A DNA stretch of 64,000 nt from DAITBA01 sp036824005 (GCA_036824005.1 DAITBA010000013.1:67377-131376); one strand, 5' to 3'; positions 51,885 to 60,752 are shown, counted from the first letter of the stretch. Notes: generated by a model not told the origin, from the sequence alone. Made by a program: numbers and translations.

Positions 51885-51917
51885 CATTAGTATATGCTGA
51901 TATACATTGGGTATCAA
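51885..51917 (-). promoter_or_regulatory. Promoter with embedded GTATAT operator of the RND operon
   Basis: On the minus strand TTGATA (51917-51912) and TATACT (51894-51889) are separated by 17 bases. The perfect palindrome GTATAT-GCTG-ATATAC (51890-51905) covers the -10 side, an ideal position for a repressor. Confidence 0.7.
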
Positions 51918-52110
51918 GTGTACTGCCCCAACTCTTGGCCTAAGTTGATGTAGCGCAACAGAAACTACGGTAGGAGCGTGGGCGCGAGTATCCCGGCCAC
52001 GCAAGGAAGAAGGAAAAGGCGGTGATCGACGGCGGATCAGCTCGGGCGCCGGGCAGCCGGAAGATCCCGACCACCCGTCCCGTTGGGGGTTTGCACGCTA
52101 TGCTGCGTGC

Positions 52111-52299
52111 TCATGCGAGCCGCTCTTGCTTGGCGCGGGGTGAGCCATGCGCATGAACAAACGCGGCGAGGCGTTTGACGCAATCACGGATGACGCGAGC
52201 CACCTTCGCCTCGGCACCGTCGATCAGCTCGTTCAATGCCTCGGCGCGCATTCGTTTAGCACGTTCGATGTGAACCTGGATTTCATAATAGTCGTACAT
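52111..52299 (-). CDS. Small conserved-type protein of unknown function
   Basis: This is a 62-residue soluble, helical protein beginning MYDYYEIQVHIERAKRMRAE. ATG at 52299 has AGGAGA 7 bases upstream. The YDYYEI...RAKRMRAEALNEL pattern resembles short uncharacterised proteins of proteobacteria. It is divergent from the LysR gene, with 154 bases between them. Confidence 0.6.
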   Translation of the reverse strand: MYDYYEIQVHIERAKRMRAEALNELIDGAEAKVARVIRDCVKRLAAFVHAHGSPRAKQERLA

Positions 52300-52453
52300 T
52301 GCGGTTCTCCTGTTTCACGTTAAATTGCTTACTTGCTTCGTAATCCTCAGCGCCAATTTACTGCGCCTGGTGAAGATAATAACGGTACTTTGTTGCAATG
52401 CAACAAACGATAATTTATACTGGCATGGATTAGAAAATCTTGGCTATTACCCT

Positions 52454-53449
52454 ATGGCCTATCGCTTGCCGCCGCTCAATGCGCTGCGCATGTTCGAGGC
52501 AGCGGCCCGCCACCTGAGCTTCAAGAAGGCGGCGTCAGAGTTGCATGTGACGCCGGCGGCCGTCAGTCATCAGGTCAAGGCCCTCGAGGACTACCTTGGC
52601 ATCCAGCTTTTCCGCCGGTTCGTCCGGGCGCTGGAGCTGACGGACGAGGCTCGCGCGGCACTACCCAAGATCACGGAGGGATTCGACTGCCTTGCCGCGG
52701 CCGTCGAGCATATCCGCAAGGAAACGGCGGGAGGATCGCTGACGGTGAGCACGCCACCTTCCTTCGCCACGCGCTGGCTGGTGCCCCGGCTGCAGGCGTT
52801 TGCCGCCGCACACCCGGCGATCGATCTGCGTATCGACACCGATATGCGCACCATCGATAGCCGCAACGAAGAAGCGGTCGCCGGCGCCGAAGGCGACTTG
52901 GCCGACGTGACGATCCGCTTTGGATCCGGTATGTATCCGGGATACCGCGTAGACAAGCTGTTCGCCGTCTCCTACGTAGCGGTATGCAGCCCGCGCCTGC
53001 TGACGGGTAAACACCCGCTGCGCGTGCCCGCCGATCTCCGCCACCACACGCTGTTGCACGACGACACGATTCCCGACTTGATGGAACGGCCATCCTGGGA
53101 GGAGTGGCTCAAGGTGGCTGGGGTGACCGTGGTCGACCCCTCCCGTGGTCCGCACTTCAACAACTCCGTCCTGACCTTGGCGGCGGCGCTGGACGGATTA
53201 GGCGTGGCCCTGGGCATGTTGCCGCTAGTCGGACCAGATCTGGCGGCCGGGCGCCTGGTCGCACCGTTCGATGTGCGCAAGCAGTCGAATTTCGCCTATT
53301 ACCTGGTATGCACCGAGAGCGTGGCCGACCGGCCGAACGTGGTGGCCTTCCGTGAGTGGCTCTTGGCACAGGCAGCGGAGGATGCGCAATCTGCGGGCGG
53401 CCCACCGCAAGACCACGCACCGACCCCGACACAGCCCCCGCCCGCGTAG
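52454..53449 (+). CDS. LysR-family transcriptional regulator (GcvA-like)
   Basis: This 331-residue regulator has an N-terminal winged helix (LPPLNALRMFEAAARHLSFK, then AASELHVTPAAVSHQVKALE) of the GcvA subgroup. A periplasmic-binding-type effector domain follows (LTVSTPPSFATRWLVPRL). The last 25 residues are Pro-rich and probably disordered. It has no clear linked target; the divergent small protein gene is one candidate. ATG at 52454 matches the family's normal N-terminus. Confidence 0.9.
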   Translation: MAYRLPPLNALRMFEAAARHLSFKKAASELHVTPAAVSHQVKALEDYLGIQLFRRFVRALELTDEARAALPKITEGFDCLAAAVEHIRKETAGGSLTVSTPPSFATRWLVPRLQAFAAAHPAIDLRIDTDMRTIDSRNEEAVAGAEGDLADVTIRFGSGMYPGYRVDKLFAVSYVAVCSPRLLTGKHPLRVPADLRHHTLLHDDTIPDLMERPSWEEWLKVAGVTVVDPSRGPHFNNSVLTLAAALDGLGVALGMLPLVGPDLAAGRLVAPFDVRKQSNFAYYLVCTESVADRPNVVAFREWLLAQAAEDAQSAGGPPQDHAPTPTQPPPA

Positions 53450-53490
53450 CGCCGCAGCGGCACGCCGCGCCAGCCTGCGGCACCACAAAA

Positions 53491-55983
53491 TCAGGAATAG
53501 ACCACCTCCGCGCCGGTAACGTTCAGAAGACGAGGCAGCCACGGCCACGGATGGGCAGACAGAATGTGGCCCATCTCTTCGGACGGAACCGGTTTGCCGA
53601 TGAGGAATCCCTGCGCCTCGTGGCAGCCTTCCCGGCGTAGAAACTCTGCCTGCTCAGCCGTTTCGACACCCTCGGCAACCGTTCGCAGCTTCAGGCTGCG
53701 CGCCATCTGAATCACCGCGCGGGCGATCGCCGCCTCGTCGGCGCCGGCGCTCACATCGCGTACGAAGGCGCGGTCGATCTTCAGCTTGTCCACCGGGAAA
53801 CGCTTCAGATAGGCCAGACTCGAATAGCCGGTGCCGAAGTCGTCGATGGACAGGCGCACGCCCAGCGTCTTCAGACGGGTGAAGGTCTCCAGGATACCTT
53901 CGGCATCGTGGATGAGGATGGACTCGGTGATTTCGAGTTCCAGCAGCGAGGCGGGCAGCCCGGACTCGGCAAGCGCCGTTTCAACCGTGGCGTACAGGTC
54001 GGCGCGGTTGACCTGCAGGGCCGACAGGTTCACCGCCACTGGCACGCACGGTAACCCGGCGAGCTGCCATGCCCGGTTCTGCCGGCACACTTCATTGAGA
54101 ACCCAACGACCGATGGGCACAATCAGCCCGCTCTCCTCGGCCATGGGAATGAACGTCGCGGGCGGCACCAGCCCGACCTCGGGGTTGACCCAGCGGATCA
54201 GCGCCTCGATGCCGACCAGCCGTCCGCTGCCCAGCGCAACCTGAGGCTGGTAGTGGAGCAGGAACTCGCCGCGCTCCAGGGCAAGACGCAACCGTTGTTG
54301 CAGTTTCAGCTTTTCAAGGGCATTGGCGTTCATCTCGCTCGAGAAGAAGCGCACCATGCCGCGCCCGCCGGCCTTGGCGCGATACATGGCGGTATCGGCG
54401 CGCTGCAGCAGAACGTCGAAGCTGTCGCCGTCGTCGGGATAGAGGCAGATACCGATGCTGGAACTGGTGCTCAGGCAATGGCCTTCGATTTCGACCGGCT
54501 CGCGCAAGGCGGCCAGCACCTTCTCGGCGACGGTGGAGGCGGCGTGGGCAGACTCGATATCGGTCAGCAGGATCACGAACTCGTCGCCGCCCTGACGACA
54601 GACGGTATCGGCGCTGCGCACGCACCGGCGCAACCGGTCCGCCAGCTGGCGCAAAAGGGCGTCGCCTGCGGGGTGCCCGAGCGAGTCGTTGATGGCCTTG
54701 AACTGATCCACATCGAGAAACAGCAACGCCACCTGGGTATGGGCGCGCGCGGCATGGGCCACTGCGATGTCGAAGCGGTCTCGCAGCAGCACGCGATTGG
54801 GTAGTCCTGTCAGCGCATCGTGATGGGCGAGGAATTCGATGCGGTCCTCGGCGCGCTTGCGGTCGCCGATGTCGGAGAAGATCGCCACGAAGTGGCTCGG
54901 CCGCCCGTCCGGCGTGCGCACTGCCGACACGGCCGTCCAGGCCGGGAAGATCTCGCCCGATTTGCGCCGTTGCCAGATCTCGCCGCGCCAGGCACCGTCG
55001 TGGACGATGCTTTGCCACATGTGCCGATAGAAGACGCGATCATGGGCGCCCGAGCGGAGGAAGCGCGGACTGCGCCCAATCACGTCTTCCTCCCGGTAGC
55101 CGGTTATTTCGCAGAACGCCCGGTTTACGGAAACCAGCCGCCCATGGGCATCCGCGATCACGATGCCTTCGACGCTGCCCTCGAATACCTTGGCGGCAAG
55201 CCGCAGTTGCTCCTCGGCGCCGGCGCGCACTGCAATCTCGTATTGCAGTTCCCGGTTGGTGTGACCCAACTGCTCGGCCGTGTCGGTCAGCGAATCCACG
55301 AGCCGCTGATTCGCCAGGCGCAGCATGACGTCGCGGTGGAACAGTTCGCTCACGCGCCGCGCCCCGCCCAGTATTGTCAGCATGAAAATCAGTGTCAGGG
55401 CCGCCATGCTGAGCGACAGGGTATCGCCGTGGGCGGCAAAACCGACCACCAACGGCAGCATGACAGGCAGCGCGAAGCTGACGTAGGCCGCGCGCACGAC
55501 GCCCACCGTGGCAACGGCACCGGCGGCAAGCCCACCAAGCAGGAAACCGGAAAACCCCCTTTGCAGGTCACCGCCGTAGCCGAACAGGAGCAGCGCACTC
55601 GCGCCCCAGCACAGCCCGGCCGCCAACGTGCCAGCCACGAAACGGCGGCGCCACCTTTCGCTCTGCGTCGCCGTGTCGGACGCGCGACGGTAGCGGCCCA
55701 GCAGCAGCCAGCGCGCCGCGGTGACGCCCACTACACAGCCAAGCCACAAGAGCACTTCCCAGTGGGGCGCCACCGGCCAGACCAGCGTACATACGAGGAG
55801 CGCGGTGACGAGAGTGGCGCCCAGACCGAGGGGCAGATTGGCGTAAAGCAACTCGACCAGTTCGGCGCGGGCTTGGTGCGCCAGTTCCCCGGCGGCTTCC
55901 GGGACTTCGGCAACGACCTGCTCCCCCTGTCCAGCAGACGGCGGGCGCACGGATTTGGCGAGGAATGAGGGAATCGGGAACAT
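53491..55983 (-). CDS. Membrane PAS-GGDEF-EAL cyclic-di-GMP signalling protein
   Basis: This protein of about 830 residues has six to seven N-terminal hydrophobic helices (residues about 45-215). A PAS domain follows (about 265-385, IVIADAHGRLVSVNRAFCEI), then GGDEF (about 395-550) with an intact RQGGDEFVIL active site. The EAL domain (about 570-815) has intact IGIEALIRW, DDFGTGYSSLAYLKRFP and EGVETAEQ motifs. Both synthesis and hydrolysis of cyclic di-GMP are therefore possible. GTG at 55992 is an alternative start. Confidence 0.93.
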   Translation of the reverse strand: MFPIPSFLAKSVRPPSAGQGEQVVAEVPEAAGELAHQARAELVELLYANLPLGLGATLVTALLVCTLVWPVAPHWEVLLWLGCVVGVTAARWLLLGRYRRASDTATQSERWRRRFVAGTLAAGLCWGASALLLFGYGGDLQRGFSGFLLGGLAAGAVATVGVVRAAYVSFALPVMLPLVVGFAAHGDTLSLSMAALTLIFMLTILGGARRVSELFHRDVMLRLANQRLVDSLTDTAEQLGHTNRELQYEIAVRAGAEEQLRLAAKVFEGSVEGIVIADAHGRLVSVNRAFCEITGYREEDVIGRSPRFLRSGAHDRVFYRHMWQSIVHDGAWRGEIWQRRKSGEIFPAWTAVSAVRTPDGRPSHFVAIFSDIGDRKRAEDRIEFLAHHDALTGLPNRVLLRDRFDIAVAHAARAHTQVALLFLDVDQFKAINDSLGHPAGDALLRQLADRLRRCVRSADTVCRQGGDEFVILLTDIESAHAASTVAEKVLAALREPVEIEGHCLSTSSSIGICLYPDDGDSFDVLLQRADTAMYRAKAGGRGMVRFFSSEMNANALEKLKLQQRLRLALERGEFLLHYQPQVALGSGRLVGIEALIRWVNPEVGLVPPATFIPMAEESGLIVPIGRWVLNEVCRQNRAWQLAGLPCVPVAVNLSALQVNRADLYATVETALAESGLPASLLELEITESILIHDAEGILETFTRLKTLGVRLSIDDFGTGYSSLAYLKRFPVDKLKIDRAFVRDVSAGADEAAIARAVIQMARSLKLRTVAEGVETAEQAEFLRREGCHEAQGFLIGKPVPSEEMGHILSAHPWPWLPRLLNVTGAEVVYS

Positions 55984-56074
55984 CAGGTGCACTACGGCCG
56001 CGCGCGCGCCGTCTTGAGACGGCGGCGCGGAGCAGGCGACAGAAACGGATCACCCGGGACGAGGAAACTGTCGG

Positions 56075-56461
56075 CTAGTCCGCGGCACAGTTCAGCGCAT
56101 AGGCGGCGATCGCCTCCACGACCGGCCCGGCTTCGCCGATCGGCGTCGCCACCCGGATCGACAGGCCGGGATGGCGCGTGCGCGCCGCGTCCAGCAATGC
56201 CGGCAGGTCGCGTTTGGTATGCCCGCTCTGGGCCATGAATATCGGTACGATCACAATGGCGGCGTGGCCGTCGGCTACGAGCAGGTCGATGGCCTCGGCA
56301 AGAGTCGGCGGCAGGAATTCCAGGAAGGCGAGTGACACGCGCGTCGACGGCGCGCGCGCCAGCATGGCATCGCGGATCGCTTCTAGCGGTCGCGCCCAGT
56401 CGGGATTGCGGGCACCGTGGGCAAACAGAACGATGGCTTGCGATAGCGGATGGGGCGGCAT
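56075..56461 (-). CDS. cbiX: Short CbiX-type sirohydrochlorin chelatase
   Basis: This 128-residue protein matches the short, single-domain CbiX/SirB chelatases. AIVLFAHGARNPDWARP carries the metal-binding His, AFLEFLPPTLAEAIDLLV follows, and IVIVPIFMAQSGHTKRDLP holds the second His. It inserts cobalt or iron into sirohydrochlorin. As NirB needs siroheme, an iron role is reasonable here. ATG at 56461 gives the standard family N-terminus; the longer open frame upstream has unrelated residues. Confidence 0.88.
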   Translation of the reverse strand: MPPHPLSQAIVLFAHGARNPDWARPLEAIRDAMLARAPSTRVSLAFLEFLPPTLAEAIDLLVADGHAAIVIVPIFMAQSGHTKRDLPALLDAARTRHPGLSIRVATPIGEAGPVVEAIAAYALNCAAD

Positions 56462-56537
56462 GGTTTCGGCACTAGCAGTGGCCGCGATGCGTGTCCGGCG
56501 GTTGCCGACATCCGGCCCGCGGCCCTCGTTTGCCATC

Positions 56538-56665
56538 CTAACCCGATTCGCGCGCGCGCCAAATGTTGCGGCAACCGGTTTCGCGCACCAGCAGCGTCGC
56601 CAGCATCCCGAGTGCGGCGGCCGCGAACATGAGCAGCAAGCCGGTCCGGTAGTCGTCCACTCCGC
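56538..56665 (-). pseudogene. C-terminal fragment of an MFS transporter
   Basis: The frame ending at 56538 encodes YRTGLLLMFAAAALGMLATL and VRETGCRNIW, the last helix and tail of an MFS transporter. Upstream of about 56665 the similarity stops abruptly, giving low-complexity sequence and then a hairpin. No remainder of the gene is seen in the window. This marks a junction with accessory DNA. Confidence 0.65.
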
Positions 56666-56681
56666 CAAGTACATCGCAACG

Positions 56682-56703
56682 ACGCCCCTTTCTGGGCGTT
56701 TTT
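56682..56703 (+). terminator. Hairpin with T-run at the accessory-region junction
   Basis: ACGCCC-CTTTCT-GGGCGT is followed by TTTTT. It reads as a rho-independent terminator on the plus strand. As it lies where the MFS gene is broken, it could also be part of an attachment site. Confidence 0.6.
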
Positions 56704-56804
56704 GCTTGCTTACCCACATTTCTACCCACGCCGCTTTTTTGGGCTGGATTGCCGTCCTGTCAGGACTGACTTTCGGTGGGAATTGCTCTCTGACCGCTCC
56801 GTCA

Positions 56805-56834
56805 CGGGGCTTGCAACAAACCCCGCAAGCCCCG
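56805..56834. repeat. Perfect 10-bp hairpin
   Basis: CGGGGCTTGC (56805-56814) and GCAAGCCCCG (56825-56834) are exact inverted copies around a 10-base loop. No T-run follows. Confidence 0.75.
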
Positions 56835-57239
56835 CGCCGTCGCTACCGCGTCGCGTACTCGACCACCGCCGTCGCGCGATAGAGCCGCGCCACGGCTCAG
56901 TGCCTCCGATCACCGCCTGACCTCCTGCCCCGCCGCCGCTGCGCCACTGCGCTGGCCAGCAAAAGGCCGCTCGCCAACTTGCGGCTTGCCGGCGGCTACC
57001 GTGTCGGGTGCTCCACCACGCCAGAGGCTGCGCCACTGGCTTTGTCTCTCCTGCTATCGCCGTCCCGCCAGCGCCGACTTTTGCCCTTGGCGAACGTTCG
57101 CGCGGTCTGCCCGCCGTCTGCGCCGTCAGCTTCGCTCACGGCTCCGTCGGCTACGTTGGGGAAAGACTCAATCGGTTCGCTGTGCTCAACTGCACACCGG
57201 CCGCTCCGGGGTAAATGCTCCGCTGCGCTGCGCATTCAA

Positions 57240-57341
57240 CATAACAGCCTCTTACGCAAAGTCGGGCCAGTCGCTGCGCTGGCGCTCTGCTTGGTGGCCC
57301 GACCGCTGCGTGCCCTGCGGGTTCGCGTAAGTGCAGTTATG
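57240..57341. repeat. 102-bp imperfect palindrome, attC-like architecture
   Basis: Three nested arm pairs are exact: CATAAC/GTTATG (57240-57245, 57336-57341), CTTACGC/GCGTAAG (57251-57257, 57325-57331) and TCGGGCCA/TGGCCCGA (57262-57269, 57295-57302). The size and the AAC...GTT ends recall integron attC sites, but the outer boxes deviate from RYYYAAC/GTTRRRY and no integron integrase is in the window. Confidence 0.6.
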
Positions 57342-57526
57342 TCTTGCGCCCCTGCACGGCCAACAGCGTCATTCGGCGCTGCACGTCGGTTCAGTCAGCG
57401 CTGCGCGGTGGGTGGCTTACGCACAACCTCAGGGCCGCGCTTCCGCGCCTGCCGGCGCGCTCGCTGACCGGCCTTGCCGGGCAGTCAGTTGATGGATACC
57501 GTGCCACCAGCGTCGACTTTTCGATG

Positions 57527-58141
57527 TCAGCCGATACCGAGATCGCCGGCAAACTTTCCGAAGCGCATCATCATGCTGGCGAGCGAGGCATCGACACACG
57601 CATCGTGCTCTTCTTGCAAGCGCTCGAAAGTACGCCAGTGCATGCCCTTCGGTTTTCCGCCATCACCGTTGAGAATGCCCAGCTCCCACCCCAGTCGTTG
57701 CCGAATCTTGTCGGCCCGTCGGGTCAGTCGATCATCCCGCTGTTCCCGTTGACTGTCATAGGCCAGCCGATGGCAATGCCGGCAGGCGAAGATGGTTCCA
57801 CCGTAAAGAACTGCCACGCGCCGCCCGCATCCCCGTGCCGGACAGCGGAACCACGCGCGCTGGCCACCAAGGCCGCAGGGCGTCCAGTCCAGATAAACCG
57901 GATAGTCGAACTGCTGCCAGTCCTCGCCATTGCTTCGGGCGCGGTAGTTGAGCGTGATGCGGTCGTCGCCCGCGCGAATCTGGATCGAGGCGACTTCCTC
58001 GCCATCAATCGACCACCTCCACATGAACCAGCGTCCTGCCGTCAGCAGACCGTCCCGTTGCAAGCGCCGCACATCGAGCGACCGCATGTCGCTGGTCGTG
58101 CTCTTGCCCCCTTGCCATCGACCGCTACCCCATCCACCCAT
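57527..58141 (-). CDS. Zinc-ribbon protein of unknown function, mobile-element associated
   Basis: This 204-residue protein starts MGGWGSGRWQGGKSTTSDM and contains a probable zinc ribbon formed by FRCPARGCGRR and FACRHCHRLAYDSQ. The C-terminal half is helical and charged (DDRLTRRADKIRQRLGWELG). I recall similar proteins on prophages and integrative elements, but no function is known to me. It sits 51 bases downstream of the primase/helicase-type gene, in the same direction. Confidence 0.7.
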   Translation of the reverse strand: MGGWGSGRWQGGKSTTSDMRSLDVRRLQRDGLLTAGRWFMWRWSIDGEEVASIQIRAGDDRITLNYRARSNGEDWQQFDYPVYLDWTPCGLGGQRAWFRCPARGCGRRVAVLYGGTIFACRHCHRLAYDSQREQRDDRLTRRADKIRQRLGWELGILNGDGGKPKGMHWRTFERLQEEHDACVDASLASMMMRFGKFAGDLGIG

Positions 58142-58192
58142 CGCAACACCTCCGAAATTTTTGCCGAAATCATTTGGCAAGTTCGATGTGCA

Positions 58193-60619
58193 TTACTCGC
58201 CCCGGCTGGCGCGCAGATATGCTGCTGTGTCGTCGACAGATTCGCTCACCGCCCCAGCAGAAACCGATGAAACCGGCGAAACCGCATCAACAACCTCGAT
58301 CTTCCAACGCTCGGCCGAGCCGTTGCCCGTGGCGCGCACGATACGCAGACCATCGACGATGCGGCCAGCGTGGCGACGAATCCACCAGCCCAGCTTGCGG
58401 CGGTTGATCTCGCCGCGTTCTGCGGCGATGTCGTGCAGCACCTCGCGCAATTCGGATGCCTGGTCGTACATGCCGACCGTGCGATTCACTGCCTCACGCA
58501 CCATCGCGGGCGTCTTGCCGAAGGTGGCGAACCAGGCTTGCAGCAGGCGCGACAAGGTTTCGCGGTCGGGGTCTTCGGCCATCGCCTCGAATACCGAGGC
58601 CGTTGGATCGGGGCAACCGAGCCACAGCAGCGGCTGACGACATAACTCTGACCAGTCGCCATAGCTCGCCAGCGACTTGCATTCGGTCTTCGGTCGGCCA
58701 GCGACGATCCAGGCGCGGATGATGGTCAGCGCTGCCGAGACATAGCGCCCACGCTCGCGCAACACATCGCGCACCAGATCGGGCCGGGTGAAAGTGCGCG
58801 CGGCAGGTACTTCGCATTGCGGCGAGAGGCGAATCGTCAAGCAGCGCCGCGTCATGTCCTGCACCGGGCCGACGTTGTTGCCGCTCGACAGGAACAGGGC
58901 GCGCGTGCCGACGGTGGCGGTTTTCGAGACACCGAGAATGCGCCCGCTCATGAACTCCGAAGTCAGCGCCGTGCACAAGCTCTTGTGCGCGACCAGATCA
59001 CCGGTCAGGTTGTCGAACTCGACCACGGCCGGGGCGCGCAGCAATTCGGCAAGCAGCAGCTTGCGGCATTCTTCGTCGTCGGCCGGAAAGCTGGTCGGCG
59101 TGCCGCGCTGGGGTGTAGCGAAAGCGGTAATCAGTTCGCACAGGTAGGACTTGCCCGAGCCCACCATGTGGGCGCGCACATGGAACATCGGCGCGACCGG
59201 CAGGCTGGGGCGCACGGCAGCCGTAAGCATCGCCGTGAGTGCCGCCGCGCGATCCACTACGCCGGCAAAGCTGAACTCGGCCAGCAGATCATTGAGCAGC
59301 GCCAGCGCGGCCTCGGCCTCGATACGGCTGGGCGCATCGGGAACCGCAAAATCCCGCGCATTGAAGACGCCGAACATGCCCGTGGCGGCATCATAGCCGG
59401 GGGCCGTCATCAGACTGCCGTCGGGGCGCAGGTAGGGCTGGCGCGTCAGGCCGGCCAGCACAGGCAGATGCGGATAGCTGGTCGAATCGAAGAGCACGCC
59501 GGCATGACGCGCGGGCGGGTCGGTGCGTACCCAATCCTGCGCGCGGGCGTCGTAGCGTTCCCATAGCGCCGCGCCGGCCAGCGAACGCACCAGCGATTGC
59601 TGCGTCACGTCCTGAATTCGCGTCTCGCGCGTGCCAGGGTCGGTCACCACGGTGACGATCAGGCCGCCGCGCTGGTAATGCCGGCGCGACTGCGCCAGCT
59701 CGCGCTCGGCGGCATCGACAACGCGGTGAATCTCTCCGGCCACGATGCGGATGGTCGGCTTCATCCGGGCCGCATTGATCTCGATGCCCAGATGGGCCAG
59801 CAGATCGCGGATATGCCGCTCGGCGCAATGGCCGTGCAGGCACTTGAAGCCGCCGATGGGCCAGTTGTCGTCGGGCTCGAAATAGGCCGTGCCGCCATCG
59901 ACCGCGCCGGTGTGTTCATCGACCCAGGGGCAGGTGATGTCGTGCTTGCCATCGCCCAGCGGCAGTTTGTAGAGGCCGCGTTCGCGCAGGGCAGCGAGCA
60001 CGGCGTTTTCATCGGGGCGCGGGATCAAGACCGGATCGCCGTCATCGGGGCGGGTTGAGTGGCTGCGCGATGCTGCTTTCTTAGCGCGTTCCGTTTGCCC
60101 CATCTCCAGTTGCAGGCCGGCCACCAGATCGGCGACCGAGTAGCGCAGATCGGGTGCCCACGTCACCATGCGGCAGATGAAGGGCGGCGCGTGCTTGCCA
60201 TTCACGGCCACCGGCAGCCGGGCAAGTCGTGCGCGCGGGCCGTTTGCGCCAGGGTCGCACAGGCCAGCGGCGACGATGGCGTTCATCAGCCGGTCGGCGA
60301 GCAGGCCATCGGTGAGCGGTTCGGTCAGCAGATAGCCGGCCTGATGGTTGCCCGGCGAGGTTTCCAGCAGCCAGGTCGGCGGCAGCGTCAGCCGTTCCAT
60401 CGGCACCTTGCCGCCCACATCGTCGAGCATCACCACATGCAGCGCCACGAACTGCGCCTTGCGGCGGCGGTACTCGCCCGCGTCGGCGGGGCGGAAGGTG
60501 GCGAGGGAAAAATAGTTGTTGGCATCGGCTGGCAGTCCGGTAACGCCGTCCTGCCAGCGCCGACTTTGCCAAGCACCTTTTGCCACGGTTGCCGGGTTGC
60601 CCTTGAAGCTGGTCACCAC
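58193..60619 (-). CDS. Primase/helicase-type replication protein of an integrative element
   Basis: This protein of at least 808 residues has an N-terminal RepB/archaeo-eukaryotic-primase-like part (FVALHVVMLDDVGGK, LPPTWLLETSPGNHQAGYLL). It is followed by a superfamily-3/D5-like ATPase region with a Walker A variant HMVGSGKSYLCELI, and VVEFDNLTGDLV. Such proteins prime and unwind DNA for plasmids, phages and integrative elements. The N-terminus is problematic. Conserved-looking residues (GNDEFLRTLFVGLTDD) continue upstream of GTG 60619, yet no ATG, GTG or TTG precedes them before a stop near 60742. The gene may be frameshifted or use an unusual start. Inverted repeats lie at both ends of the gene. 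Confidence 0.78.
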   Translation of the reverse strand: MVTSFKGNPATVAKGAWQSRRWQDGVTGLPADANNYFSLATFRPADAGEYRRRKAQFVALHVVMLDDVGGKVPMERLTLPPTWLLETSPGNHQAGYLLTEPLTDGLLADRLMNAIVAAGLCDPGANGPRARLARLPVAVNGKHAPPFICRMVTWAPDLRYSVADLVAGLQLEMGQTERAKKAASRSHSTRPDDGDPVLIPRPDENAVLAALRERGLYKLPLGDGKHDITCPWVDEHTGAVDGGTAYFEPDDNWPIGGFKCLHGHCAERHIRDLLAHLGIEINAARMKPTIRIVAGEIHRVVDAAERELAQSRRHYQRGGLIVTVVTDPGTRETRIQDVTQQSLVRSLAGAALWERYDARAQDWVRTDPPARHAGVLFDSTSYPHLPVLAGLTRQPYLRPDGSLMTAPGYDAATGMFGVFNARDFAVPDAPSRIEAEAALALLNDLLAEFSFAGVVDRAAALTAMLTAAVRPSLPVAPMFHVRAHMVGSGKSYLCELITAFATPQRGTPTSFPADDEECRKLLLAELLRAPAVVEFDNLTGDLVAHKSLCTALTSEFMSGRILGVSKTATVGTRALFLSSGNNVGPVQDMTRRCLTIRLSPQCEVPAARTFTRPDLVRDVLRERGRYVSAALTIIRAWIVAGRPKTECKSLASYGDWSELCRQPLLWLGCPDPTASVFEAMAEDPDRETLSRLLQAWFATFGKTPAMVREAVNRTVGMYDQASELREVLHDIAAERGEINRRKLGWWIRRHAGRIVDGLRIVRATGNGSAERWKIEVVDAVSPVSSVSAGAVSESVDDTAAYLRASRGE
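58261..58284. repeat. Inverted repeat copy 1 (3' end of the primase gene)
   Basis: AAACCGATGAAACC continues into GGCGAAACCG, 24 bases in all. The reverse complement of the copy at 60685-60708 matches it in 23 of 24 positions. Confidence 0.8.
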
Positions 60620-60684
60620 CGGGGCGTTGTCATCGGTCAGGCCGACGAACAGCGTGCGCAGGAACTCGTCATTGCCGACAACTA

Positions 60685-60708
60685 CGGTTTCGCCGGTTTT
60701 ATCGGTTT
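60685..60708. repeat. Inverted repeat copy 2 (5' end of the primase gene)
   Basis: CGGTTTCGCCGGTTTTATCG begins the 24-base inverted partner of 58261-58284, one mismatch. Internally it is built from a GGTTT-type short repeat. Confidence 0.8.
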
Positions 60709-60752
60709 TCGGTGGATCGGGCGGAAAATCTGTCGCACCTCATGATCGCCCC

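Larger units (their letters stand above)
56704..57526. other. Gene-poor accessory stretch rich in inverted repeats
   Basis: No credible gene is seen over about 820 bases; short open frames on both strands have Arg/Pro/Ala-rich, non-protein-like composition. Two strong hairpins are present, at 56805-56834 and 57240-57341. Confidence 0.55.

Noticed and set aside
56996..57235. 79-codon open frame in the hairpin-rich accessory stretch
   Set aside because: Residues are Arg/Ala/Gly/Asp-rich without pattern, with no ribosome binding site seen; probably non-coding.
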